NCBI RefSeq assembly: GCF_004348985.1
Contig: NZ_SMKW01000025.1
Location: 1-64,000, forward strand
Length of the DNA: 64,000 bases
Direction of reading: 5' to 3'
Source of the DNA: Saccharopolyspora elongata
GTDB lineage: Bacteria > Actinomycetota > Actinomycetes > Mycobacteriales > Pseudonocardiaceae
Shown: piece after piece, positions 1 through 8,043 of the stretch
Position numbering within the stretch: the stretch's first letter is position 1
Layout of the letters: the number at the start of each line of letters is the position of its first letter
Notes under the pieces: generated by a model
What the model was told of the DNA's origin: nothing
Databases searched by the model: none
The model's input: the letters and a program-made list of their open reading frames with translations, nothing else
Program-made: the position numbers and the translations under genes

Positions 1-62
1 CCACTCAACCACCCCCAACCGCCCCGGGTTCCGCCTCGGCCACCCCGGGTTCCGCCCCGGGG

Positions 63-112
63 TCCGCAATTTCAATGGAAATTGGACCTTCGATTTCAAT
101 GGAAATTGCGGA
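63..112. repeat. Family A AT-rich repeat pair, copy A1
   Basis: Two copies of the module GCAATTTCAATGGAAAT lie about 29 nt apart around GGACCTTCGA. Each module is near-palindromic (TTTC, a 4-nt centre, GAAA) and very AT-rich for this genome. In A1 both centres read AATG, so the two halves do not pair perfectly, unlike copies A3, A4 and A5. The first 60 bases of the window are GC-rich and repeat CCCCGGGTTCCGCC; I see no gene in them. Confidence 0.85.
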
Positions 113-420
113 CGATCACACGACGGGCGGACCCTCGATAGCCTCGTCCGGCCGGACACCGCTCGCCTCGCCCGGGGCTCCGCCGCTGCGGCTCCCGGCC
201 GACGCCCCGCCGCTGCGGTCCCTGGATGCGGCGACGTTGCAAGCGGCGGCGACGTTTTCGCCGGACCGCACCAGGATCCCGGGCCTGGAACCGTCGACCC
301 TGATGCACCCGACGATCCTCCAGTACGCCCAAGGCGAGTGGGCGAACTACTGACCCACCAGGCCGAAGAGGTTCCCCGAACTCAAGCGAAGCCGGGAACC
401 CCCGTGCCTGACGCCGACGC
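113..420. other. Unassigned stretch, possibly decayed coding sequence
   Basis: An open frame on the plus strand ends at 353 in residues LMHPTILQYAQGEWANY. I do not recognise it and see no convincing ribosome binding site or start. It lies between two repeats and just before a broken dehydrogenase, so it may be the tail of another decayed gene. No function is proposed. Confidence 0.3.
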
Positions 421-479
421 CGGTTTCTCGCGAAACCGCCACCTCGCCTCAGGTGGTCTGGCGGTTTCGCGCGAAACCG
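421..479. repeat. Family D palindrome pair, copy 1
   Basis: CGGTTTCTCGCGAAACCG (421-438) and the perfect 18-nt palindrome CGGTTTCGCGCGAAACCG (462-479) flank a small hairpin, CCACCT/AGGTGG. A second pair of the same type occurs downstream of groEL at 52054-52119. The right-hand palindrome directly abuts the dehydrogenase remnant, so it may mark the breakpoint. Confidence 0.8.
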
Positions 480-483
480 ACAT

Positions 484-690
484 CGTGGCGCCCGGGTTCG
501 TGCCCACCGATGCCAACGCCGGTGCGCAGCAGCAGGCGATGATCGACGAGACCGGGGCGCGCGCACGCCGCTGGGCCGGGTCGCCGGGACCGAGGACGTG
601 GCCGCCGCGATCGTCGCCTACGCCAGCGACCTCACCAGACACGTCCACGGCGGCTACACCGCCGTAGACGGCGGCCTGTCCGGGACGCGA
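484..690 (+). pseudogene. Remnant of a short-chain dehydrogenase/reductase (SDR), 3' end only
   Basis: One plus frame reads IVAPGFVPTDANAGAQQQAM, typical of the SDR segment after the catalytic YxxxK. A second frame continues with TPLGRVAGTEDVAAAIVAYA, then ASDLTRHVHGGYTAVDGGLS, the standard C-terminal SDR sequence. The change of frame near 560, the absence of any N-terminal Rossmann domain and the lack of a start codon mark a truncated, frameshifted relic of about 70 residues. It runs up to the 3' end of the convergent LacI gene. The sequence still resembles the family closely, so decay looks recent. Confidence 0.7.
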
Positions 691-1791
691 TCACGGGCCG
701 AACCAGCGCTCCTCCGCCGAGCGGGGCGGGGCCGAGGTGGCGCCGGTGATCAGCTGGGTTTCCAGCTGGATGTGGCGGGGGCGGCCCGGCTCGCTGGCCT
801 CCAGCAACAGGCGCCCGGCCGCCCGGCCCTTCTCCAGCCACGGCTGGCGCACCGTCGTCAGGCCCGCCCGCTCCGCGTCCGGGATGCCGTCGAAGCCCGT
901 GATGGTCAGGTCCTCCGGCACCCGCAGGCCGCGGTTGCGGGCCTCGCTCAGCGCGCCGAGCGCGAGGATGTCCGAGGTGCACACGATGGCGGTGATCTCG
1001 GGGTCGATCTCCAGCAGCTGCGCCGCCGCCGACGCCCCGGAGGCCGTGGTGTGGTCGAAGCGCTCCACCACCGGCACCTTCGTCCAGTCCACGCCCGCCT
1101 CGCTGAACACCTCGGCCAGCGCGGTCAGCCTGGCCTTCTGCACGTGGAAGCTGGCGTTGGCCTGCCGCTGCACCGACGCGGGCCCGTCGTTGCGGCCCCG
1201 GGCCAGGCGCATGCACAGCACGCCGATGCGGCGGTGCCCTAGCCCGATCAGGTGGTCGGCGACGCTCTTGATGGCCTTCCCGTCGTCCGGGCCGACCCAG
1301 TCCAGGTTGTCCAGGCGCGGCTGGTCGCAGACAACCACCGGGACGGGTCGTTCGAGCACCGCGGCCAGGTGCGGGTCGTCTTCGGGCACGGAGTACACGA
1401 CGAAGCCGTCGACGCCGGCGCGGTGCACCGAGGCGACGTCCTCGCGCTCCGGGCTCGCCGGGATCAGCAGCAGGCCCTGACCGGCGTCTTCGCAGGCCAG
1501 CGCGAGTCCTTCGAGGAAGCCGACGGCGCCCGGGTCGCGGAACGCGTAGGAGAGGTTCTCGGTGAGCAGCAGGCCGACGGCGCCCGCCTTCCTGGTCCGC
1601 AACGACCTCGCGACCGGATCCGGCCCCGGGTAGCCGAGCCGGCGAGCGGTCTCCAGGACTCGCTTGCGCAGCTCCGGGGAGAGCTGGTCCGGACGGTTGT
1701 ACGCGTTGGAAACCGTCGTCCGGGAGACCCCGAGTTCTGCAGCGAGCGATGCGAGCGTCGCAGGCCGCCGGGCATTCGTTGACCGCGCCAT
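691..1791 (-). CDS. LacI-family transcriptional regulator
   Basis: This 366-residue protein has an N-terminal LacI helix-turn-helix at about residues 12-32 (TLASLAAELGVSRTTVSNAY) followed by a periplasmic-binding-like effector domain (VGLLLTENLSYAF, ICTSDILALGALSEA, ITGFDGIP). Such proteins repress sugar catabolic or transport genes and release DNA when a sugar binds. I chose the ATG at 1791 because the HTH begins there at the usual distance; there is no clear SD, and a 15-nt palindrome lies 4 nt upstream, so the mRNA may be leaderless and autoregulated. It is divergent from msiK; its effector and targets are unknown. Confidence 0.9.
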   Translation of the reverse strand: MARSTNARRPATLASLAAELGVSRTTVSNAYNRPDQLSPELRKRVLETARRLGYPGPDPVARSLRTRKAGAVGLLLTENLSYAFRDPGAVGFLEGLALACEDAGQGLLLIPASPEREDVASVHRAGVDGFVVYSVPEDDPHLAAVLERPVPVVVCDQPRLDNLDWVGPDDGKAIKSVADHLIGLGHRRIGVLCMRLARGRNDGPASVQRQANASFHVQKARLTALAEVFSEAGVDWTKVPVVERFDHTTASGASAAAQLLEIDPEITAIVCTSDILALGALSEARNRGLRVPEDLTITGFDGIPDAERAGLTTVRQPWLEKGRAAGRLLLEASEPGRPRHIQLETQLITGATSAPPRSAEERWFGP

Positions 1792-1795
1792 GGAG

Positions 1796-1810
1796 GAACC
1801 GTAACGGTTC
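1796..1810. promoter_or_regulatory. Putative LacI-type operator
   Basis: GAACCGTAACGGTTC is a perfect palindrome around a central A, in the size and style of LacI-family operators. It sits immediately upstream of the start codon of the LacI gene and in the divergent region facing msiK. Autoregulation is inferred. A weaker similarity (GCGGTTACGTTTTC, about 1934-1947) lies just before msiK. Confidence 0.55.
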
Positions 1811-1975
1811 AGTACCCCTCGGTGAAGTGAGCATGATGCAGATCCCACTCACGTTCGAATCATGAACACGGAGCGACGCAGAGTGATCACTCTCCGAGTT
1901 GGTTCATTCGAGGGGCTGACCCCGAGCCATTTTGCGGTTACGTTTTCATGACCGATTCCGTGAAAGGTGTCACAG

Positions 1976-3070
<1,095 letters not shown>

Positions 3071-3125
3071 TCGCGAGCCGATCGTGGCTGCTCAGGCGGC
3101 CGCCGCCGGTCGCGGCCCCTATGTC

Positions 3126-3155
3126 GACGCCCCCGCTGGTCCTGGCGGGGGCGTC
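3126..3155 (+). terminator. Hairpin terminator of msiK
   Basis: GACGCCCCCGC and GCGGGGGCGTC form a perfect 11-bp stem with an 8-nt loop, 55 nt after the msiK stop. There is only a short T-containing tail, as is usual for terminators in high-GC actinobacteria. Confidence 0.75.
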
Positions 3156-3220
3156 GTTGCGTGCGCAACAGGAATAACCCGGTCGGTGGAGTGTTGTGCG
3201 GAGACGTGCTTAGACTGTAG

Positions 3221-3240
3221 TTGACAACGGTTTCCGTTAC
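3221..3240. promoter_or_regulatory. Candidate Zur-type operator before znuA
   Basis: TTGACAACGGTTTCCGTTAC contains the 13-nt palindrome AACGG-TTT-CCGTT and resembles the actinobacterial Zur box (I recall GAAAACGGTTTTC-like forms). It lies about 60 nt before a zinc-type transporter operon, and a TAGACT hexamer at about 3211 could be a -10 box. Zinc control is inferred from position and similarity; the sequence also contains a TTGACA that could simply be a -35 box. Confidence 0.4.
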
Positions 3241-3299
3241 CGTTCGCAGTTAGCCGTCAGTCTGCTGCGCAAGGGGCTTATCACCGAGGAGTACAACCG

Positions 3300-4274
3300 A
3301 TGACCGTCCGCAGCCGCTCCGCTGCCACCGCCTTAGCCGGCCTCGCCGCCACCGCCATCGCCCTGACCGCCTGCGGCACCGGCGAGCAGGCGCCCGGCGG
3401 CGGCGACAAGATCAAGGTCGTCGCCTCCACCAGCGCATGGGCCAGCGTCGTGCAGGCGGTCGGCGGCGACGCCGTCGACGTCGAGGCGATCATCAGCGAC
3501 CCGAGCGCCGACCCGCACTCCTACGAGAGCACCCCGCAGGACGCCGCGAAGGTCACCGACGCGGACCTGGTCGTGTTCAACGGCGGCGGATACGACGAGT
3601 TCATGGAGAAGATCCTCGGCAGCAGCGGCCAAGGCAAGCCCGCGATCGAGGCGGTCAAGGACGAGCACGAGGGCGAGCCCGCAGGTGAACCCGCAGGTGA
3701 GCACGGCGCGCACGAGGAGCACGGGCACGAGGGCCACGACCACTCGGCGAACGAGCACGTCTGGTACGACCTGCACGTCGTGCAGGAGGTGGCCGCCCAG
3801 GTCAACGCCGAGCTGAGCAAGCTGCAGCCGGCCAAGGCCGAGCAGTTCGGCCAGGCCGCGGGCCGCTTCGCGGAGGACATCGGCAAGCTGCAGGGGCGGG
3901 TCGGCGAGCTGGGCGACCAGAACCGGGGCAAGCCGGTGATCGTCACCGAGCCGGTCGCGCACTACCTGGTGGAAGCGGCGAGCCTGCAGGACATCACGCC
4001 GCCGGAGTTCGTCAAGGCCGTCGAGGCAGAGAGCGACCCGTCGGCGGCCGCGGTCGCCGCGATCCAGAACGCCGTGAACTCCAAGCAGGCCGCGGCGGTC
4101 ATCTACAACCCGCAGACCGAATCGCCGGTCACCCGCAACGTGCGCAGTGCCGCCGAGCAGAATCAGATCCCGGTCGTGGAGATGACCGAGACCCTGCCGC
4201 AGGGCAAGACCTACGTGCAGTGGATGGACGCCCAGATCACGGCCCTGCAGGCCGCCCTGACCCAGAATCGCTGA
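3300..4274 (+). CDS. znuA: Zinc-type ABC transporter substrate-binding lipoprotein
   Basis: This 324-residue protein begins with a lipoprotein signal peptide (lipobox LTAC, Cys25) and belongs to the cluster-9 metal-binding proteins (ZnuA/TroA). A loop of about 35 residues near position 120-150 is very rich in His and Glu (HGAHEEHGHEGHDHSANEH), a hallmark of zinc-specific members. Ligand-type motifs DPHSYE and NEHVWYDLHV are present. It would capture Zn(II) outside the membrane for the ATPase and permease encoded directly downstream; manganese cannot be excluded. SD GAGGA lies about 10 nt before the ATG. Confidence 0.88.
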   Translation: MTVRSRSAATALAGLAATAIALTACGTGEQAPGGGDKIKVVASTSAWASVVQAVGGDAVDVEAIISDPSADPHSYESTPQDAAKVTDADLVVFNGGGYDEFMEKILGSSGQGKPAIEAVKDEHEGEPAGEPAGEHGAHEEHGHEGHDHSANEHVWYDLHVVQEVAAQVNAELSKLQPAKAEQFGQAAGRFAEDIGKLQGRVGELGDQNRGKPVIVTEPVAHYLVEAASLQDITPPEFVKAVEAESDPSAAAVAAIQNAVNSKQAAAVIYNPQTESPVTRNVRSAAEQNQIPVVEMTETLPQGKTYVQWMDAQITALQAALTQNR

Positions 4275-4277
4275 GAT

Positions 4278-5129
4278 ATGACCGCCAAACCCGAGACCGA
4301 GACCGTCCTCGCGCCCACCGCCACGGCCCCCGCCGTGCGGCTGCGCGGCGCGGAGCTCTCCTACGGCCCCCGAGTCCTGTGGTCCGGCCTGGACCTGGAC
4401 GTCGCGCCGGGGGAGTTCCTGGCCGTGCTCGGGCCGAACGGCTCCGGCAAGACGAGCCTCCTGCGCGTGCTGCTGGGCTTGCAGCAGCTTTCCGCGGGCA
4501 GCGTCGAGATCGCCGGCGGGCCGGCCCGCCGGGGCAGCAACCGGATCGGCTACATCCCGCAGCAGCGGGCACTGGACGCGACCGTGATGGTGCGCGGTAG
4601 CGATCTCGTCGGTCTCGGGTTGGACGGTCACCACTGGGGCACGGGCCTGCGCGGCCGCCGCGAGCGCAAGCAGCGGGTCGCCGCGGCGCTGCGCTCGGTC
4701 GAGGCGACCGAGTACGCCCGGATGCCGCTGGGCCTGCTCTCCGGTGGCGAGCAGCAGCGGCTCCGGGTGGCTCAGGCGCTGGTCAGCGACCCGGCGGTGC
4801 TGCTGTGCGACGAGCCGCTGCTGTCGCTGGACATCGCGCACCAGCGCAAGGTCAGCCGGCTGATCGCGAACCAGGCGCGGGAGGCCGGGGCCGCGGTCCT
4901 GTTCGTCACCCACGAGATCAACCCGGTGCTGCCGCTGGTCGACCGGGTCCTCTACCTGGTCGACGGCCGGTTCCGGATCGGCCCGCCGGACGAGGTGATG
5001 ACCTCCGCCACGCTGTCCGAGCTGTACCGCACCGACGTCGAGGTCGCCCGAGTCGGCGGGCGGCTTGTGGTCGCCGGCACCGACGAGCACGAGCACGACC
5101 ACCACGTGCAAGAGGCGGAAGAAGCGTGA
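4278..5129 (+). CDS. znuC: Zinc-type ABC transporter ATP-binding protein
   Basis: The 283-residue ATPase carries Walker A GPNGSGKTS (52-60), signature LSGGE (154-158), Walker B VLLCDEP and H-loop VTHEINP. It starts 3 nt after the znuA stop and its stop overlaps the permease start, so the three genes form one operon. The last residues (EHEHDHHVQ) are His-rich, fitting a metal importer. It powers uptake of the ion delivered by ZnuA through ZnuB. Confidence 0.88.
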   Translation: MTAKPETETVLAPTATAPAVRLRGAELSYGPRVLWSGLDLDVAPGEFLAVLGPNGSGKTSLLRVLLGLQQLSAGSVEIAGGPARRGSNRIGYIPQQRALDATVMVRGSDLVGLGLDGHHWGTGLRGRRERKQRVAAALRSVEATEYARMPLGLLSGGEQQRLRVAQALVSDPAVLLCDEPLLSLDIAHQRKVSRLIANQAREAGAAVLFVTHEINPVLPLVDRVLYLVDGRFRIGPPDEVMTSATLSELYRTDVEVARVGGRLVVAGTDEHEHDHHVQEAEEA

Positions 5130-6004
5130 ACGCGATCATCGACGGGCTGGGCAAGATCCTGGACTTCTCGACCACGATCGACCTGCTCGGCTACCCGTTC
5201 GTCCAGCAGGCGCTGCTGGCCGCGGCGGCGCTCGGGCTGGTCTCCGGCTGCCTGGCGCCGCTGGTCGTCGCGCGGAAGATGTCCTTCGCCGTGCACGGCA
5301 CGGCCGAGCTCGCGTTCACCGGTGCCGCCGCGGCGCTGCTGATCGGTGTGGGCGTCGGCGTCGGGGCGCTGGCCGGGGCCGTGGTCGCCGCGCTGCTGCT
5401 CGGGCTGCTGGGACAGCGCGGGACCGAACGCGATTCGGTGATCGGCGCGATCCTGTCCTTCGGGCTCGGCGTCGGCGTGCTGCTGCTGTGGCTCAACCCG
5501 GAGCGGACCTCGAACAAGTTCAGCCTGCTGGTGGGGCAGATCGTCGGCGTCGATTCCGCGGACGTGCTGCTGCTGTCCGGATGTGCGGCGGCCGTCCTGG
5601 TCGTGCTGGCCTTCGTGTACCGGCCGCTGCTGTTCGCCAGCGTCGACCCGGACGTCGCGGCGGCCCGCGGTGTTCCGGCGCGGCTGCTGACGCCGCTGTT
5701 CGCGGTGCTGGTCGGCGTGGCGACCGCGCTCGGCGTATACACCGTCGGCGCGTTGCTGGTGCTGGCGCTGATGGTGACGCCGGGAGCCGCGGCGGCGCGG
5801 GTGACTGCGAGCCCGGTGAAGGCGACGGTGCTGGCCGTGGTGTTCGCCGAGGTGGCGGTGCTGGGCGGCATCCTGCTGTCGCTGGCGCCGGGGGCGCCGG
5901 TGAGCGCCTTCGTCACGATCATCTCGTTCGTGATCTACCTGGTGTGCCGAGTGGTCGGCAACCGCCGACTCCGCCGCTTGTCCCGGACCCCGGCCGCCGC
6001 CTGA
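5126..6004 (+). CDS. znuB: Zinc-type ABC transporter permease
   Basis: This 292-residue ABC-3 family membrane protein has about eight hydrophobic segments and characteristic stretches such as GCLAPLVVARKMSFAVHGT and GALLVLALMVTPGAAA. The GTG at 5126 overlaps the znuC stop (GTGA), and GGCGGAAG serves as SD, so I prefer it to the longer open frame. It forms the transmembrane channel of the znuABC importer. The family-typical His in AVHGTAELAF is present. Confidence 0.88.
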   Translation: MNAIIDGLGKILDFSTTIDLLGYPFVQQALLAAAALGLVSGCLAPLVVARKMSFAVHGTAELAFTGAAAALLIGVGVGVGALAGAVVAALLLGLLGQRGTERDSVIGAILSFGLGVGVLLLWLNPERTSNKFSLLVGQIVGVDSADVLLLSGCAAAVLVVLAFVYRPLLFASVDPDVAAARGVPARLLTPLFAVLVGVATALGVYTVGALLVLALMVTPGAAAARVTASPVKATVLAVVFAEVAVLGGILLSLAPGAPVSAFVTIISFVIYLVCRVVGNRRLRRLSRTPAAA

Positions 6005-6085
6005 CGGACCTGCCGCAGGATCGACGTTTCCGCTGCCCTGCCGGCTGAATGGCGGCGGGGCGGGTGGTGGCCCACGCTGACGCTC

Positions 6086-6595
6086 GTGCCCGGGAACGAC
6101 CGGTGGAAAGTCCTGATCAACCTGGCGACGGCGCTGGGCGCGGTCGTGGCGTGCACCGTCGCGTACTACCTGCTGCCGATCGGCCGGTTCGGCCTCGTCG
6201 GCACCGTGAACTCGGTCGTGGGCTTCGCCGTCGGGCTGGCCGTCGTCTCCGCGCTGATCGTGGTCCAGGTGCGCCGGTTCCGGATCGGCGGCGCGCACCG
6301 CGGTAGCTCCATGGCCGGGGTGGTGGTGGCGTTGTACCTGGCAGTGCTGTTCTTCGCGGCCGTCTACTTCGGACTGGCCCACCAAGATCCGGGCTCGATC
6401 GCGTCGCTGCGCACCAAGACCGACGCCCTCTACTTCTCGCTGACGATCACCAGCACCGTCGGCTTCGGCGACGTGCACGCGGAATCCCAGCTCGCCCGCG
6501 CGGCCGCCGCCGTGCACATGGCCTTCAACATCGGGTTCCTCGCCGCAGCCGTCACCATCGTCCGGGCCAAGGCCACCCGGCGGGACGACGCCTGA
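6086..6595 (+). CDS. Small potassium-channel-like membrane protein
   Basis: The protein has 169 residues, about four transmembrane segments, and the pore-loop signature STVGFGD between the last two, matching the K+ selectivity filter (T-V-G-Y/F-G-D). No cytoplasmic RCK/TrkA-N domain follows; the protein ends soon after the last helix. It is probably a small two-pore-helix K+ channel. The start is GTG 6086, with no strong SD, so the first residues are uncertain. It is not obviously linked to its neighbours. Confidence 0.8.
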   Translation: MPGNDRWKVLINLATALGAVVACTVAYYLLPIGRFGLVGTVNSVVGFAVGLAVVSALIVVQVRRFRIGGAHRGSSMAGVVVALYLAVLFFAAVYFGLAHQDPGSIASLRTKTDALYFSLTITSTVGFGDVHAESQLARAAAAVHMAFNIGFLAAAVTIVRAKATRRDDA

Positions 6596-6600
6596 GCGAT

Positions 6601-6684
6601 CGGTTTCCGCTGGTCAGGTGCCGTGCGTATTTCGTCTCGCTATGGCAGCACAAAGCACGCACGGGTCTTCACCAGCGGAAACCG
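6601..6684. terminator. Family F long hairpin between convergent genes, copy F1
   Basis: An outer perfect 14-bp stem (CGGTTTCCGCTGGT with ACCAGCGGAAACCG) encloses an inner 8-bp stem (CCGTGCGT/ACGCACGG) and a loop containing CTATGGCAGCAC. It fills the gap between the channel gene and the convergent ADP-ribosylglycohydrolase gene, so a bidirectional terminator is the simplest reading. Related copies are at 11177-11245 and 34934-35015. Confidence 0.75.
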
Positions 6685-6688
6685 TGCT

Positions 6689-7723
6689 TCAGGCGAGGCC
6701 GAGGTAGCGGCGTTCGTTGAACTGCTCGCCGACGCAGGAGGCCCCGAGGTCCTGGCCGATGCGCTCGATCACGTCCGCCAGTTCCAGCCGCGCCAGCCAC
6801 GAGCGGGGCAGCACCGCCGTGCCGTGCCGGGCGCCGAGGATGCTGCCGGTCACGGCGGCGGTGGTGTCGCTGTTCCCGGAGTGGTTCACCGCCAGCCGCA
6901 GGGCGTCGGCGAACTGGTCGGGCTTGGGCATCGCGAGCGCGCAGTAGACGCCGATGGCCAGCGCCTCCGGGCCGATCCAGCCCTGACCGAGCCGCTCGAT
7001 GTGCCCGACGCTCGCGCCCAGCCGCGCCAGCGTCGAAGCCTCCGCGAGGGCGGTGGCGGCCTCGCCGTCCTCGCGCAGCACGCGGCCCGCCGCCTGGTCC
7101 ACCGCGGCGGGCAGCTTCCGCTCCTGCACGGCCAACAGGTGCACGATGAGCGACAGCGCCCCGGCCGAGGCCCAGCCGCCGACGCCGCCGTGGGTGAGCG
7201 CCGCGCACTGGCAGGCCAGCTGGTAGGCCATCTCGGCGGTGGGCGCGAAGCCGAGCGGCGCGCTGCGATCCACTCCGCCGCAGCCCTTGGAGGTGTTCCG
7301 CGGCCGGTCCGGCGTGCCGAGCTCGGGTTCCTGCAGCGCACGCAGGCTGGTCAGGCCGGGCGCCCGGCTTGCGTACAGCTCGGGCTCGGCGAGCAGGCCG
7401 GTCGCGCCGGGCTGCGGCTTGTCTTCCTGCTGGGTGGTCAACCACCGGCGGTAAGCGGCGGCGGTGGACTCGACCGGCCGCCAGTTGCCACCGTTGTTAC
7501 CGGTGGTCCAGGCGTGCAGGTAACCCTCGCCGGTGAACAGCGCCAGCTGCGTGGCGTCGCCGAGCAGCGCCTGCGGCGGCGGTTCGGCCACGCCTGCCTG
7601 ACCGAACTCGGCGCGGATGTCGTCCAGCTGCGCGTACTCGACCGGGCTGCCGAGCGCATCGCCGAGCGCCCCGCCGAGCAGGCAGGCCACCGCGCGATCG
7701 ACCACTGTGGACGGGGTCGGCAC
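6689..7723 (-). CDS. ADP-ribosylglycohydrolase family protein
   Basis: The protein has 344 residues. The N-terminal LLGGALGDALGSPVE and the C-terminal HSGNSDTTAAVTGSILGA match the two metal-binding motifs of the DraG/ARH family, which remove ADP-ribose from proteins or related substrates using two Mg ions. One family Asp in the second motif is Asn here (GNSD), a variant I associate with many actinomycete members. GTG start with strong SD GGAAGGAG. Its target is unknown and there is no partner ADP-ribosyltransferase beside it. Confidence 0.85.
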   Translation of the reverse strand: MPTPSTVVDRAVACLLGGALGDALGSPVEYAQLDDIRAEFGQAGVAEPPPQALLGDATQLALFTGEGYLHAWTTGNNGGNWRPVESTAAAYRRWLTTQQEDKPQPGATGLLAEPELYASRAPGLTSLRALQEPELGTPDRPRNTSKGCGGVDRSAPLGFAPTAEMAYQLACQCAALTHGGVGGWASAGALSLIVHLLAVQERKLPAAVDQAAGRVLREDGEAATALAEASTLARLGASVGHIERLGQGWIGPEALAIGVYCALAMPKPDQFADALRLAVNHSGNSDTTAAVTGSILGARHGTAVLPRSWLARLELADVIERIGQDLGASCVGEQFNERRYLGLA

Positions 7724-8043
7724 GGGTGCGGCTCTCCTTCCACAGTGTCCTCGTACGAGTGATCGCCGTGTCCAGACTTTACTTGGCGTATCCGGTCACC
7801 GGGAGATGTTCACCGCAACAGCGGGCGTGGGCCGGACGCCGAGGGAGGAAACGGACATGGCTCCATTGGGGTGAATCGTCGGCCGATGATCGACATGCGT
7901 TCGGGCGCGCCTCGTTACGGTGTGTCGGGTTTTGGGCGGCGAACCGGTCGCCGCGTGGGCTTTCCGGGGGTGTGGACTCGCCGTGCGCGGTACCCGAGAC
8001 TGTCTGAAGGCTCAACAAACATGAGTGAGAGTCGGAATGGGAG
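7724..8043. other. Divergent intergenic region
   Basis: These 320 bases separate the ADP-ribosylglycohydrolase and the SARP regulator. The perfect palindrome CTCGTACGAG (7750-7759) lies 27 nt upstream of the glycohydrolase start and could be an operator. I see no gene, RNA or repeat here. Confidence 0.5.
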
